A stretch of 40,553 nt of DNA from Candidatus Rokubacteria bacterium 13_1_40CM_68_15. GTDB taxonomy: Bacteria; Methylomirabilota; Methylomirabilia; Rokubacteriales; CSP1-6. The notes under the pieces are model-generated. The model was not told where the DNA came from, made no database searches, and saw nothing but the letters and a program-made list of their open reading frames with translations. The position numbers and the translations under genes were made by a program. Every line of letters begins with the position of its first letter. The first letter of the stretch is position 1. This document shows positions 1 to 9,218 of this stretch, piece after piece. The stretch is from positions 1 through 40,553 of the forward strand of contig MNEG01000082.1 in assembly GCA_001917585.1 (NCBI GenBank), written 5' to 3'.

Positions 1-294
1 CACGAGGTCGTCACGTTCTACACGCTGTACTTCCAGCAGCCCAAGGGACGCCACGTCGTGGCCATCTGCCACAACATCTCCTGTTACCTCGCGGGAGCGC
101 CCCGCATCCTCGAGCACGTCAAGCAGCGCCTCGGCGTCGACGTGGACGAAACCACCGACGACGGACGGGTCACGCTGCAGAGCGTCGAGTGTCTCTGTGC
201 CTGCGAGCACGCCCCCATGATGCAGGTCGACGACCGCTACGAGTTCGATCTCAACCCGGAGAAGGTCGACCGGATCCTGGCGAGGCTCCGGTGA
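1..294 (+). CDS. nuoE: NADH-quinone oxidoreductase subunit E (5' truncated by window edge)
   Basis: This is the thioredoxin-like [2Fe-2S] subunit of the complex I NADH-dehydrogenase arm, which carries cluster N1a beside NuoF. The reading frame is open from base 1, so the true start lies upstream; 97 residues of the C-terminal part are visible. They contain both halves of the N1a ligand set: C-x4-C in ICHNISC, and C-x3-C in the stretch ECLCACEHAP. The stop overlaps the GTG of nuoF by 4 nt (GTGA), so translation is probably coupled. Identity is firm from the motifs and from the following nuoF-K series. Confidence 0.95.
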   Translation, partial: HEVVTFYTLYFQQPKGRHVVAICHNISCYLAGAPRILEHVKQRLGVDVDETTDDGRVTLQSVECLCACEHAPMMQVDDRYEFDLNPEKVDRILARLR

Positions 295-1493
295 CGGAGA
301 AGATCCTCACCCGGAACTTCGACCGGGCCGATGCCCACACGCTCGGTGCCTACCGGGAGACCGGTGGCTACACGGGGTGGGAGAAGGCCAGGACGATGGA
401 GCCGGCGGGGATCACCGAAGAGGTCAAGAAGGCGAACCTCCGCGGTCTCGGCGGCGCCGGGTTCCCGACCGGGATGAAGTGGTCGTTCGTGCCCAAGAAC
501 CACACCGGGCCCGTCTACCTCGTCATCAACGCCGATGAGGGCGAGCCGGGGACCTTCAAGGATCGCTACCTGCTGGAGCGCGATCCCCACGCGCTCATCG
601 ACGGCATGCTGATCGCCGCCCGCGCCGTCCGGTGCGAGAAGGCGTTCGTCTACATCCGGGGCGAGTACGTCGAGCCCTACCGCCGCTTCGCGGCGGCGGT
701 GAAGGAAGCGTACGAGGCCGGGCTGCTCGGCGACGGCCTCGACATCGTGGTCCACCGGGGCGCCGGCGCCTACATCTGCGGTGAGGAAACGGGACTGATC
801 TCGTCGCTCGAGGGCAAGAAGGGCTGGCCCAAGGTCAAGCCGCCGTTCCCCGCCATCAAGGGCGCGTTCGGGATGCCGACGATCGTCAACAACGTCGAGA
901 CGATCGCGCACGTGCCGCACATCGTCAATCGCGGCGCGGCCTGGTTCGCACCCGGCATCTACGAGGAGTCCGTCGGCATCACGCTGCGCCAGCTGATCGA
1001 TCGGGCCGGCGGCGTCTCCGGGAACGGTCGCCTCAAGGGAGTCGTTCCCGGCGGATCCTCGGCGCCGATCCTGCGCGCCGACGAGATCGACGTCACGATG
1101 GACGTCGACGGGCTCAGGAACGCAGGGACGATGGCCGGCTCGGCGGGCGTCATCGTGATGGACGAGACGGTGTCCATCCCCGAGGCGCTCATGGTGGTGG
1201 CCCGCTTCTATGCCCACGAGTCGTGCGGCCAGTGCACGCCGTGTCGCGAATCCACCGGTTGGATCTACAAGATGAGCGAGCGCATCCTGTCCGGTCACGG
1301 CCGCAAGGAAGACCTCGACACGATCCTTGACGTGGCCAAGCGCGGCGCCGGCACCACGATCTGCGCCTTCTACGACGGAGCCGTCGGGCCATACATCTCC
1401 TATATCGAGAAGTTCCGCGACGAGTTCGAGGCGCTGGTCACCGACGGCGCGGGCACCCGGGCTCGCGCCACGCCCGCGCCGGTGGCCAGGTAG
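291..1493 (+). CDS. nuoF: NADH-quinone oxidoreductase subunit F
   Basis: NuoF binds NADH and FMN and carries the [4Fe-4S] cluster N3, the entry point of electrons into complex I. From the GTG at 291 it is 400 aa, close to the usual 400-450. The glycine-rich nucleotide loop LRGLGGAGFPTG is at residues 50-61 and NADEGEPGTFKDR at 80-92. FMN-contact sequence GAGAYICGEETG follows. The N3 ligands are C312, C315 and C318 in SCGQCTPCRES, plus C358 in TTICAF. I chose GTG 291 because it overlaps the nuoE stop (GTGA) and because upstream in-frame starts would overlap nuoE by about 100 bp. A 7-nt gap leads to nuoG. Confidence 0.97.
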   Translation: MTEKILTRNFDRADAHTLGAYRETGGYTGWEKARTMEPAGITEEVKKANLRGLGGAGFPTGMKWSFVPKNHTGPVYLVINADEGEPGTFKDRYLLERDPHALIDGMLIAARAVRCEKAFVYIRGEYVEPYRRFAAAVKEAYEAGLLGDGLDIVVHRGAGAYICGEETGLISSLEGKKGWPKVKPPFPAIKGAFGMPTIVNNVETIAHVPHIVNRGAAWFAPGIYEESVGITLRQLIDRAGGVSGNGRLKGVVPGGSSAPILRADEIDVTMDVDGLRNAGTMAGSAGVIVMDETVSIPEALMVVARFYAHESCGQCTPCRESTGWIYKMSERILSGHGRKEDLDTILDVAKRGAGTTICAFYDGAVGPYISYIEKFRDEFEALVTDGAGTRARATPAPVAR

Positions 1494-1500
1494 AGCGCCC

Positions 1501-3072
1501 ATGCCGAAACTCACCATCGACGGAAAAGAGATCGAGGTCGCGCCGGGCACCAACCTCATCGAGGCCGCCCGCCAGCTCGGCATCGAGATCCCGCACTACT
1601 GCTATCACCCGGGCCTCTCGATCGCCGGCCAATGCCGGCTCTGCATGGTGGACATCGAGAAGGCGCCGCGGCCGACGATCGCCTGCAACACCCAGGCGGC
1701 CGACGGGATGGTCGTGGCAACGCAGACCGAGCGCGTGAAGGAGACGCAGCGCTCGATCATGGAGTTCCACCTCATCAACCACCCGCTCGACTGTCCGGTC
1801 TGCGATCAGGCCGGCGAGTGCTGGCTGCAGATCTACTACATGAAGTACGGCCTCTACGACCCGCGGATGGTCGACGAGAAGGTCCACAAGCCCAAGGCGG
1901 TGCCGCTCGGTCCCCACGTGATGCTCGACGCCGAGCGCTGCATCCTGTGCTCGCGCTGCGTGCGCTTCTGCGACGAGATCACCGGCACGGGCGAGCTCGG
2001 CATCTTCCATCGCGGCGATCAGTCGGAGATCGGACTCTTCCCCGGCCGAGATCTCGAGAACAAGTACTCGGGCAACGTCGTCGACATCTGCCCGGTGGGC
2101 GCCTTGACGGACCGTGACTTTCGCTTCCAGGTCCGCGTCTGGTACCTCGACACGGCCAAGTCCATCTGCCCCGGCTGCGCGCGCGGCTGCAACATCGACG
2201 TCCACGTCAACCGCCGGCGCCCTCATCACGCCGGCGGCAAGCGGGTCGCCCGGCTCAAGCCGCGCTTCAACGCCGAGGTCAACAAGTGGTGGCTCTGCGA
2301 CGAGGGGCGTTACGGCTACGGGTTCGTGGACGACGCGAGCCGGGTGACGACACCGGTCTGGCGCAGCGAGCCCGTCCCCTGGGACACGGCGATCGCCGAG
2401 GTGACGCGGGCGCTCGGTCGGCACGCCCCGGACGCCGTGGGCGTTGTGGCGTCACCGAAGATGCCCAACGAGGACTTGATGGCGGTGCGGCGTCTGGCCG
2501 AGGCCCTGGGCACGCGCCAGGTCGGGTTCAAGGTGCCCCCGCGCACGCCGGGCGACCAGGACGATCTCCTCATTCGCGCCGACAAGAATCCCAATACCCG
2601 TGCCGCCGAGCTGATCGGCCTCGACGGCGATGTCGCCGGCATCCTGACCGCGGCGCGCAGCGGTCGCATCAAGGCGCTGTGGGTCTTCGGTCACGACCTG
2701 TTCGACAGCGCGTGGCTGGAGTCCGACGTGACCCTGGCGCTCGGCGCGCTCGAAACCCTGATCTTCACGGGCACCAACGCCGGCCGGACGAGCGCCCTCG
2801 CCCACCTGGTGCTGCCGGCGACGGCGTGGGTCGAGCGCGACGGTACGTTCACGAACTGGGAGGGCCGCGTCCAGCGGTTCCGCCCGGCGGTCGAGCCCCT
2901 CGGCGAGGCGCTGCCCGAGTGGGACATCGTCGGACGGGTCCTGGGAATGCTCGGTCACGCTGCCAGCGCGACCCGCGCCGAGCACTGGTTCGTCGACCTC
3001 GCAGCGAACGTCGAGGCCTTCCGCGGCATGACGTACCAGTCGATTGGCGAGACAGGGCGGATGACGCAGTGA
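1501..3072 (+). CDS. nuoG: NADH-quinone oxidoreductase subunit G (short form)
   Basis: NuoG is the large iron-sulfur subunit passing electrons from NuoF towards NuoI/B. The 523-aa product keeps all N-terminal cluster sites: the [2Fe-2S] site C34, C45, C48, C62; the H94/C98/C101/C107 site in HPLDCPVCDQAGEC; the C147/C150/C153/C197 site; and the extra N7-type site C223, C226, C230, C266. The remaining ~250 residues are a reduced molybdopterin-oxidoreductase-like domain that still shows LPATAWVERDGTFTNWEGRVQ. The family is usually about 680-900 aa, so the C-terminal domain is short, without any visible frameshift. The stop overlaps the nuoH GTG. Confidence 0.95.
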   Translation: MPKLTIDGKEIEVAPGTNLIEAARQLGIEIPHYCYHPGLSIAGQCRLCMVDIEKAPRPTIACNTQAADGMVVATQTERVKETQRSIMEFHLINHPLDCPVCDQAGECWLQIYYMKYGLYDPRMVDEKVHKPKAVPLGPHVMLDAERCILCSRCVRFCDEITGTGELGIFHRGDQSEIGLFPGRDLENKYSGNVVDICPVGALTDRDFRFQVRVWYLDTAKSICPGCARGCNIDVHVNRRRPHHAGGKRVARLKPRFNAEVNKWWLCDEGRYGYGFVDDASRVTTPVWRSEPVPWDTAIAEVTRALGRHAPDAVGVVASPKMPNEDLMAVRRLAEALGTRQVGFKVPPRTPGDQDDLLIRADKNPNTRAAELIGLDGDVAGILTAARSGRIKALWVFGHDLFDSAWLESDVTLALGALETLIFTGTNAGRTSALAHLVLPATAWVERDGTFTNWEGRVQRFRPAVEPLGEALPEWDIVGRVLGMLGHAASATRAEHWFVDLAANVEAFRGMTYQSIGETGRMTQ

Positions 3073-4157
3073 TCGCGGATCTCGGGATCGCCTTCGGCCG
3101 GGTGGTGTTCGTGATGATGTTCGTCCTCAACCTGGGTGGACTGCTCACGTGGGTCGAGCGCAAGCAGTCGGCCATCATGCAGGACCGCATCGGCGCCAAC
3201 CGCGCCTCGATCCTGGGCTTGCGGCTGTTTGGTCTCTTCCATCCGCTGGCCGACGCCATCAAGATGCTGACGAAGGAGGACTTCCGGCCCGCCCGCGCCG
3301 ATCGGTTTCTCTTCGGCCTGGCGCCATTCGTCTCGGTGTTCTTCGCCCTCGTCGCCTTCGCGTCCATTCCGTTCGGCGACGTCCTGCACGTGAGCGGCCG
3401 CGAGATCCCGCTCCAGGCCGTGACGCTCAACGTGGGCGTCCTCTACGTGTTCGCCATGCTGTCGCTCGGCGTGTACGGGGTCATGATGGCGGGCTGGTCG
3501 TCGGGGAACAATTTTGCGCTCCTGGGCGGTCAGCGCGCGGCGGCGCTCATGATCTCGGCCGAGATCGCCATCGGTGCCTCCATCATCGGCGTGATCATGG
3601 TCTATGGCTCGCTCGACCTCCAGTCGATCGCGCGCGCTCAGGGCGAGCTCCTGTGGGGGTGGATCCCGAAGTGGGGCATCCTCACCCAGCCACTGGCCTT
3701 CGTGCTCTTCCTCACCGCCGGCATCGCCTCGACGAAGCGCATCCCCTTCGACACGCCCGAGGGGGAGTCCGAGATCATCGGCTACTTCGTGGAGTACAGC
3801 GGGATGAAGTTCGGGATGTTCGCCATGGCCGACTTTCTCGAAACGGTGGTGGTCGCCGGCATGACGACCGCGCTGTTCCTCGGCGGGTGGCAGGTGCCCT
3901 ACCTGGTCGCCGCCGGCTTCCACTTCCCATGGGGTGCGACGCTGGCGCTGCCGCCGCTGGTGGTGACGCTGTTGCAGGTCGGCAGCTTCATCACCAAGGT
4001 GGTCGTGATGATCTTTTTCCTGATGCTGATCCGGTGGACGCTGCCGCGCTTCCGGTACGATCAGGCCATGCGCCTCGGCTGGCTGGGACTCTTCCCGCTC
4101 TCGATCGCCAACATCGTGCTCACGGGGCTCGTCTTGCTCGCCACGAGGCCGGCATGA
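3069..4157 (+). CDS. nuoH: NADH-quinone oxidoreductase subunit H
   Basis: NuoH is the membrane subunit at the junction of the two arms of complex I; it forms much of the quinone-binding cavity. The product is 362 aa with about eight predicted membrane helices. The conserved cytosolic loop RIPFDTPEGESEIIGYFVEY is present, with its acidic residues, and is followed by SGMKFGMF. The start is GTG 3069, overlapping the nuoG stop by 4 nt. The long in-frame extension upstream is only antisense-free shadow within nuoG. The stop overlaps the nuoI start (ATGA). Confidence 0.97.
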   Translation: MIADLGIAFGRVVFVMMFVLNLGGLLTWVERKQSAIMQDRIGANRASILGLRLFGLFHPLADAIKMLTKEDFRPARADRFLFGLAPFVSVFFALVAFASIPFGDVLHVSGREIPLQAVTLNVGVLYVFAMLSLGVYGVMMAGWSSGNNFALLGGQRAAALMISAEIAIGASIIGVIMVYGSLDLQSIARAQGELLWGWIPKWGILTQPLAFVLFLTAGIASTKRIPFDTPEGESEIIGYFVEYSGMKFGMFAMADFLETVVVAGMTTALFLGGWQVPYLVAAGFHFPWGATLALPPLVVTLLQVGSFITKVVVMIFFLMLIRWTLPRFRYDQAMRLGWLGLFPLSIANIVLTGLVLLATRPA

Positions 4158-4689
4158 ACCTCGCTCAGCGGTTCTATCTCCGCGAGGTGCTCTCAGGGCT
4201 CGGCCTCACCGCCGGCCACTTCTTCCGCAACATGGGCCGGCACATCGCGCACTCCCTCGGGCGCCGCGACGCCCGGGGCGCCGTCACGATCCAGTATCCG
4301 GAGGAGCGGCGCCCGCTGGCACCGCGCCTGCGCAGCCTGCACCGGCTCGTCCGCCGCGAGGACGGATCGCCGCGCTGCGTGGCGTGCATGATGTGCGAGA
4401 CGGTCTGCCCGGCGCGCTGCATCTACATCGTCGCCGACGAGCATCCGAACCCCGAGATCGAGAAGGTGCCGTCGCGCTTCGACATCGACCTCGGCAAGTG
4501 CGTGTTCTGCGGCTACTGTGTCGAGGCCTGTCCCGAAGACGCCATCCGGATGGACACCGGCATCCTCGAGTTCTCGTCCTTCAGCCGGGGTGGGATGATC
4601 TATACGAAGGAAGCGCTGCTCGCGCTGGAGCCGGCGGGCCCCGACGGCCGACCGGCGTCGCCGGTGCCGATCCCGGCGGACCGGCGGCC

Positions 4690-4693
<4 letters not shown>
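4154..4693 (+). CDS. nuoI: NADH-quinone oxidoreductase subunit I
   Basis: NuoI is the 8Fe ferredoxin-like subunit with clusters N6a and N6b, linking NuoG to NuoB. The 179-aa protein carries two CxxCxxCxxxCP motifs, in CVACMMCETVCP and CVFCGYCVEACP, followed by the usual EDAIRMD stretch. The N-terminus has the amphipathic helix expected for contact with the membrane arm. ATG 4154 overlaps the nuoH stop and its own stop overlaps the nuoJ start, so it sits in an uninterrupted coupled chain. Confidence 0.97.
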
Positions 4694-5273
<580 letters not shown>

Positions 5274-5277
<4 letters not shown>

Positions 5278-5576
5278 TCCCCGAGTCCTGGTATCTCGCC
5301 CTGTCGGCCGTGCTGTTCACCATTGGTGTGGTCGGCGTCGTCATTCGCCGGAACCCCCTCGTGATTTTCATGTCCATCGAGCTGGCCCTCAACGCCGCCA
5401 ACCTCGCGCTGGTGGCCTTCGGCCAGCGAACTGGCAGTCCCGACGGGCAGGCGCTGGTGTTCTTCGTGATGGCGGTGGCGGCGGCCGAGGTCGCCGTCGG
5501 ACTGGCCATCATCGTCGCGATCTTTCGGGTGCGCCAGCGGCTTTCGGTCGATGAATTGAGCATGATGCGATGGTAG
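5274..5576 (+). CDS. nuoK: NADH-quinone oxidoreductase subunit K
   Basis: NuoK (MrpC-like) is a proton-channel subunit of the membrane arm. It is exactly 100 aa with three helices. The two conserved membrane glutamates are visible, in [14 protein letters not shown] and in [14 protein letters not shown] 5274 overlaps the nuoJ stop. The operon does not continue with nuoL/M/N: after 19 nt it enters pdhA on the same strand. Confidence 0.97.
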
Positions 5577-5585
5577 GGGGGCGGT

Positions 5586-5591
5586 AGGAGG
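5586..5591 (+). promoter_or_regulatory. strong Shine-Dalgarno for pdhA
   Basis: AGGAGG lies 4 nt before the pdhA ATG at 5596. It fixes the start and indicates reinitiation of translation in an nuo-pdh transcript, since no promoter-like sequence fits in the 19-nt gap after nuoK. Confidence 0.8.
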
Positions 5592-5595
5592 AGAC

Positions 5596-6603
5596 ATGGC
5601 CCAGAAGACCGAAACGAAAAAGGCCGGGTTGCCGGCCGTCGATACCGAGCTGGCCCGGCGCCTGCTCGGCGACATGATGCTGATCCGCCGATTCGAGGAG
5701 AAGGCGGCCGAGGCGTACGCCCTGGGCAAGATCGGCGGATTCCTCCACCTCTCCATCGGCGAGGAAGCCGTCGCCGCCGGCGCCACGTCGGTGCTGCGAC
5801 GTGACGACTACGCGATCTCGACCTACCGCGAGCACGGTCACTGCCTGGCCAAGGGGGCCGATCCGCGCCGGGTCATGGCCGAGCTGTTCGGCCGCCGGGA
5901 CGGCCTCAGCAAGGGCAAGGGCGGCTCGATGCACCTCTTCGACAAGAGCGTCAACTTCCTCGGTGGTCACGCCATCGTCGGCGCCCACCTCCCCCTGGCC
6001 GCCGGCGTCGGGTTCGCCATCAACTATGAAGGCGCCGACCAGGTGTGCGTGTGCTACTTCGGCGACGGCGCCGTTCCCCAGGGCGAGTTCCACGAGGCGA
6101 TGAATCTCTCGGCGCTCTGGAAGCTCCCGATGATCTGGATCTGCGAGAACAACCGATACGCCATGGGCACCTCGCTCGAGCGGGCGCTGGCCCAGACGGA
6201 GATCTGGAAGTTCGGCGAGGTCTACGGTATTCCCTCCGAGCCGGTGGACGGGATGGACGTTCTGGCGGTTCGCGACGTCGTCGGCCGCGCCGTCGAGCGC
6301 GCCCGCACGGACAAGACGCCGACGCTCATCGAGGCCCGTACCTACCGCTTTCGCGGCCACTCGATGCGCGACCCGGCCGGAGCCGTCTACCGGACGAAGG
6401 AGGAGGTCGAGCGCGAGAAGCTCCGCGACCCGATCGCCCTCTTCCGCGACAAGGCGATCAAGGCCGGCTGGCTCAGCGAGGCCGACGTGCGGGCGATCGA
6501 GAAGGACGTCAACGACCGCATCGACGACGCCGTGGCCTTCGCCGATGCGTCACCGGAGCCGCCGGTGGAATGGCTCCTCACCGACATCTACAAGGAGGAC
6601 TGA
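5596..6603 (+). CDS. pdhA: pyruvate dehydrogenase E1 component, alpha subunit
   Basis: This is the thiamine-diphosphate-binding half of the heterotetrameric E1 that decarboxylates pyruvate and acetylates the lipoyl group on E2. It is 335 aa. The TPP motif GDG at residues 156-158 is followed by ENN (N185-N186), the normal ~27-residue spacing. The phosphorylation-loop region RTYRFRGHSMRDPA is present as in alpha-type E1s. Pyruvate is the likely substrate because of the complete PDH-type neighbours; acetoin or branched-chain 2-oxoacid dehydrogenase is the alternative that sequence alone does not exclude. Confidence 0.92.
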   Translation: MAQKTETKKAGLPAVDTELARRLLGDMMLIRRFEEKAAEAYALGKIGGFLHLSIGEEAVAAGATSVLRRDDYAISTYREHGHCLAKGADPRRVMAELFGRRDGLSKGKGGSMHLFDKSVNFLGGHAIVGAHLPLAAGVGFAINYEGADQVCVCYFGDGAVPQGEFHEAMNLSALWKLPMIWICENNRYAMGTSLERALAQTEIWKFGEVYGIPSEPVDGMDVLAVRDVVGRAVERARTDKTPTLIEARTYRFRGHSMRDPAGAVYRTKEEVEREKLRDPIALFRDKAIKAGWLSEADVRAIEKDVNDRIDDAVAFADASPEPPVEWLLTDIYKED

Positions 6604-6606
6604 CGG

Positions 6607-7596
6607 ATGGCGGTGATGACCTATCGCGAGGCGCTCAACCTCGCCCTGCGCGAGGAGATGAAGCGCGATCCGCGCGTCTTCGTCATCGGGGAAGAGGTCG
6701 GCCTGTACGAAGGCGCCTACAAGGTGACCCAGGGCCTGCTCAAGGAGTTCGGGCCGAAACGTGTCGTGGATACGCCCATCGCCGAGTCAGGGTTCACCGG
6801 CGTCGGTATCGGGGCGTCGATGGTCGGGCTGCGTCCCGTGATCGAGATGATGACCTTCAACTTCGCCCTGCTCGCTCTCGATCAGATCGTGAACTCGGCG
6901 GCGAAGATGTATTACATGTCGGGCGGCCAGTACAACGTCCCCATCGTCATTCGCGGTCCCGGTGGACCTGCCCACCAGCTGGCGGCTCAGCACTCCCAAT
7001 CGATGGAGGTGTACTTCTACCACGTGCCGGGACTGAAGGTCGTGCGGCCCAGCACACCCATGGACGCCAAGGGCCTCCTGAAGGCGGCGATCCGCGACGA
7101 CAATCCGGTCGTCTTCATCGAGTCGGAGACGCTCTACGCCGTGAAGGGCGAGGTGCCCGAGGATCCCGAGTTCGTGATCCCCCTCGGCGAGGCGATCGTC
7201 CGGCGCGAGGGCCGAGACGTGACCGTCGTCGCGTACATGGGCATGATGTACCGGGCGATGGAGGCGGCCGAGGAGCTCGAGAAGGAGGGCATCTCGGTCG
7301 AGATCGTCGATCCACGAACGCTGCGCCCGATGGACGCCGGAACGATCATTGGCTCGGTCCGGAAGACGCATCGGGCGGTCGTGGTCGAGGCGGGCGCGGG
7401 CTTCGCCGGCATGGGCTCGGAGATCGCCGCCTTCATCATGGAGCACGCGTTCGACGATCTCGATGCCCCCGTCGAGCGCGTGACGGGCGCCAACGCCCCC
7501 ATGCCCTATGCGCGTGGACTCGAGCGGGCGAAGACGCCGTCCAAGGAGCGCATCATGGAGGCGATCCGCCGCGTCTGTTACGCGGAGAGGAGCTGA
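6607..7596 (+). CDS. pdhB: pyruvate dehydrogenase E1 component, beta subunit
   Basis: The beta subunit completes the E1 active site with PdhA. The 329-aa product has the transketolase pyrimidine-binding domain, with the conserved glutamate in RVVDTPIAESGFTGVGIGAS, and a C-terminal transketolase domain with VVVEAGAGFAGMGSEIAA. It starts 3 nt after pdhA and ends 3 nt before pdhC, in one operon. Confidence 0.94.
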   Translation: MAVMTYREALNLALREEMKRDPRVFVIGEEVGLYEGAYKVTQGLLKEFGPKRVVDTPIAESGFTGVGIGASMVGLRPVIEMMTFNFALLALDQIVNSAAKMYYMSGGQYNVPIVIRGPGGPAHQLAAQHSQSMEVYFYHVPGLKVVRPSTPMDAKGLLKAAIRDDNPVVFIESETLYAVKGEVPEDPEFVIPLGEAIVRREGRDVTVVAYMGMMYRAMEAAEELEKEGISVEIVDPRTLRPMDAGTIIGSVRKTHRAVVVEAGAGFAGMGSEIAAFIMEHAFDDLDAPVERVTGANAPMPYARGLERAKTPSKERIMEAIRRVCYAERS

Positions 7597-7599
7597 GCC

Positions 7600-8982
7600 A
7601 TGGCCGTGACGAAGGTGGTGATGCCCAAGCTGTCCGAGGCCATGGAGACCGGCAAGGTCATCAAGTGGCTGAAGAAGGAAGGCGATCGCATCCAGGGCGG
7701 AGACATCCTGGCCGAGATCGAGACCGACAAGGCCGACGTCGAGATGGAGGCGTTCGGCGCCGGCGTGCTTCGGAAGATCCTCCTGGCTCCCGGTGACCGT
7801 GCCCCGGTCGGGAGCCTCATCGCCGTCATCGCCGAGCCGAACGAAGACATCGCGTCGGTGATCGCAGGGGCGCCCGCGATGGCCCCGGCGCCTGGCAAGC
7901 CGACCGCGCCTGCGTCAACGCCTGGCGCGATCTCCGATCGCCCTGCGGCGGTGCCGCCACAGCCACGAAGCGAAGATCCCGCTGCGCGCCAGCCGGCGCC
8001 GGTGAGATCGCCGGCCGGGCCGGGGGCGGAATCGCCTGCTCAGAACGACATTCGCCGCGAAGCGCCCGGGCGGGCAGCTCCGGTGATGGCGCCGGTGGCG
8101 TCGGCCGTTCAGCATGCGGGCGGCCGCGTGAAGGCATCGCCGCTCGCCAAGAAGGTTGCCGCTCAGCGCGGTGTCGACCTGAAAGTGGTCCAGGGGAGCG
8201 GCCCCGGTGGCCGCATCATCCGTCGTGACGTCGAAGCAGCCACGAGCGCGCCCGCGGCAGCGCCGGCCGTTGCCCGCGCGATGCCAAGCGTCACCGGTCC
8301 CGAGTACGAGGACCGTCCGCTCACCCAGATCCGCGCCACGATCGCCAAGCGCATGCCGCTGAGCAAGGCTCCGGTGCCGCACTTCTACGTGACGTCGGAG
8401 GTCGCGATGGATCGCGCGTGGGAGCTGCGGGACGAGCTGAACTCGCTGGAAGGCGCGCCCAAGATCTCGGTGAACGATTTCGTCATCCGCGCCTGCGCGC
8501 TCGCCTTGATCCAGCATCCGGAGGTGAACGCCTCGTTCCAGGGCGACTCCGTTCGCGTCTGGCACCGCGCCCACATCGGCATCGCCGTCGCGCTCGACGA
8601 GGGCCTCATCACGCCGGTGCTGCGCGACTGTCACGCGAAATCCCTGAGTCAGATCGCCGTCGAGGCACGCGACCTGGCCGAGCGGACGCGCGCGCGGAAG
8701 CTCAAGGCCCATGAGCTGTCGGGCGCGACGTTCTCGATCTCGAACCTCGGTATGTTCGACGTCGCCGAGTTCTCGGCCATCATCAATCCCCCTGAAGGGG
8801 CCATCCTCGCCGTCGGCTCCGTGCGCCGCGTGCCGGTGGCCGAAGGCGACGAGGTCAAGGTCGGCCGTCGCATGATGATCACGCTGTCGTGTGACCATCG
8901 GGTGATGGATGGGGCCATGGGCGCGCGGTTCCTCCAGACCGTGAAGCGGTACCTCGAAGAGCCGCTACGCTTGCTGGTATGA
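7600..8982 (+). CDS. pdhC: dihydrolipoamide acetyltransferase (E2)
   Basis: E2 transfers the acetyl group to CoA and forms the core of the complex. The 460-aa protein has one lipoyl domain (residues 1-80) with the lipoylated lysine K44 in EIETDKADVEME, an Ala/Pro-rich linker (about 88-175), a peripheral-subunit-binding domain (about 176-214, VKASPLAKKVAAQRGVDL), and the CoA-dependent acyltransferase domain with the catalytic H433 and D437 in DHRVMDG. The linker includes an Arg/Glu-richer stretch (about 122-158) unlike a pure Ala/Pro hinge. It is followed by a 236-bp gap before lpdA. Confidence 0.95.
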   Translation: MAVTKVVMPKLSEAMETGKVIKWLKKEGDRIQGGDILAEIETDKADVEMEAFGAGVLRKILLAPGDRAPVGSLIAVIAEPNEDIASVIAGAPAMAPAPGKPTAPASTPGAISDRPAAVPPQPRSEDPAARQPAPVRSPAGPGAESPAQNDIRREAPGRAAPVMAPVASAVQHAGGRVKASPLAKKVAAQRGVDLKVVQGSGPGGRIIRRDVEAATSAPAAAPAVARAMPSVTGPEYEDRPLTQIRATIAKRMPLSKAPVPHFYVTSEVAMDRAWELRDELNSLEGAPKISVNDFVIRACALALIQHPEVNASFQGDSVRVWHRAHIGIAVALDEGLITPVLRDCHAKSLSQIAVEARDLAERTRARKLKAHELSGATFSISNLGMFDVAEFSAIINPPEGAILAVGSVRRVPVAEGDEVKVGRRMMITLSCDHRVMDGAMGARFLQTVKRYLEEPLRLLV

Positions 8983-9218
8983 GAACGTGGCCGCGCGGGA
9001 GGCGGGCGGGGATGCGGACCACGTGCTGAGGCGCCGAGCCTACGTTAACGTGTTCCATACAATGCGTGTCGCAACGTCCGGCGCGGCGCGGAACGGGTCC
9101 GCAACCCCCACCCGCCTCCCGCTCCGCCTCTTCGTGACCCGCCACCGCCGCAACCCTTCGACCGTCCACCTCACCCTCAGGGATCGCACACGCCCCATGG
9201 CGCATCTGAAGGAGGGAC
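8983..9218 (+). other. 236-bp intergenic region between pdhC and lpdA
   Basis: I see no gene here. A short frame across it (8987-9232) has no recognisable product and overlaps the start of lpdA. The stretch contains a perfect 10-bp palindrome (9042-9051) and, just after it, TACAAT (9058-9063), which could be a -10 box, although no -35 is visible at normal spacing. Its length is unusual in an otherwise tightly packed operon, so a second promoter for lpdA is plausible. Confidence 0.4.
9042..9051. promoter_or_regulatory. palindrome ACGTTAACGT, possible operator
   Basis: A perfect inverted repeat sits about 7 nt upstream of a -10-like TACAAT and 168 bp before lpdA. Similar ACGT-nn-ACGT palindromes are recognised by some MerR- and TetR-family regulators of acyl-CoA metabolism. 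No regulator gene is in the window, so function is inference. Confidence 0.3.

Noticed and set aside
237-1583. Long minus-strand reading frames opposite nuoE-nuoG (for example 237-1583 and 1438-2424)
   Set aside because: They mirror the codon pattern of strongly conserved genes on the plus strand, have Arg/Asp/Val-rich products without family features, and are expected by-products of high GC.
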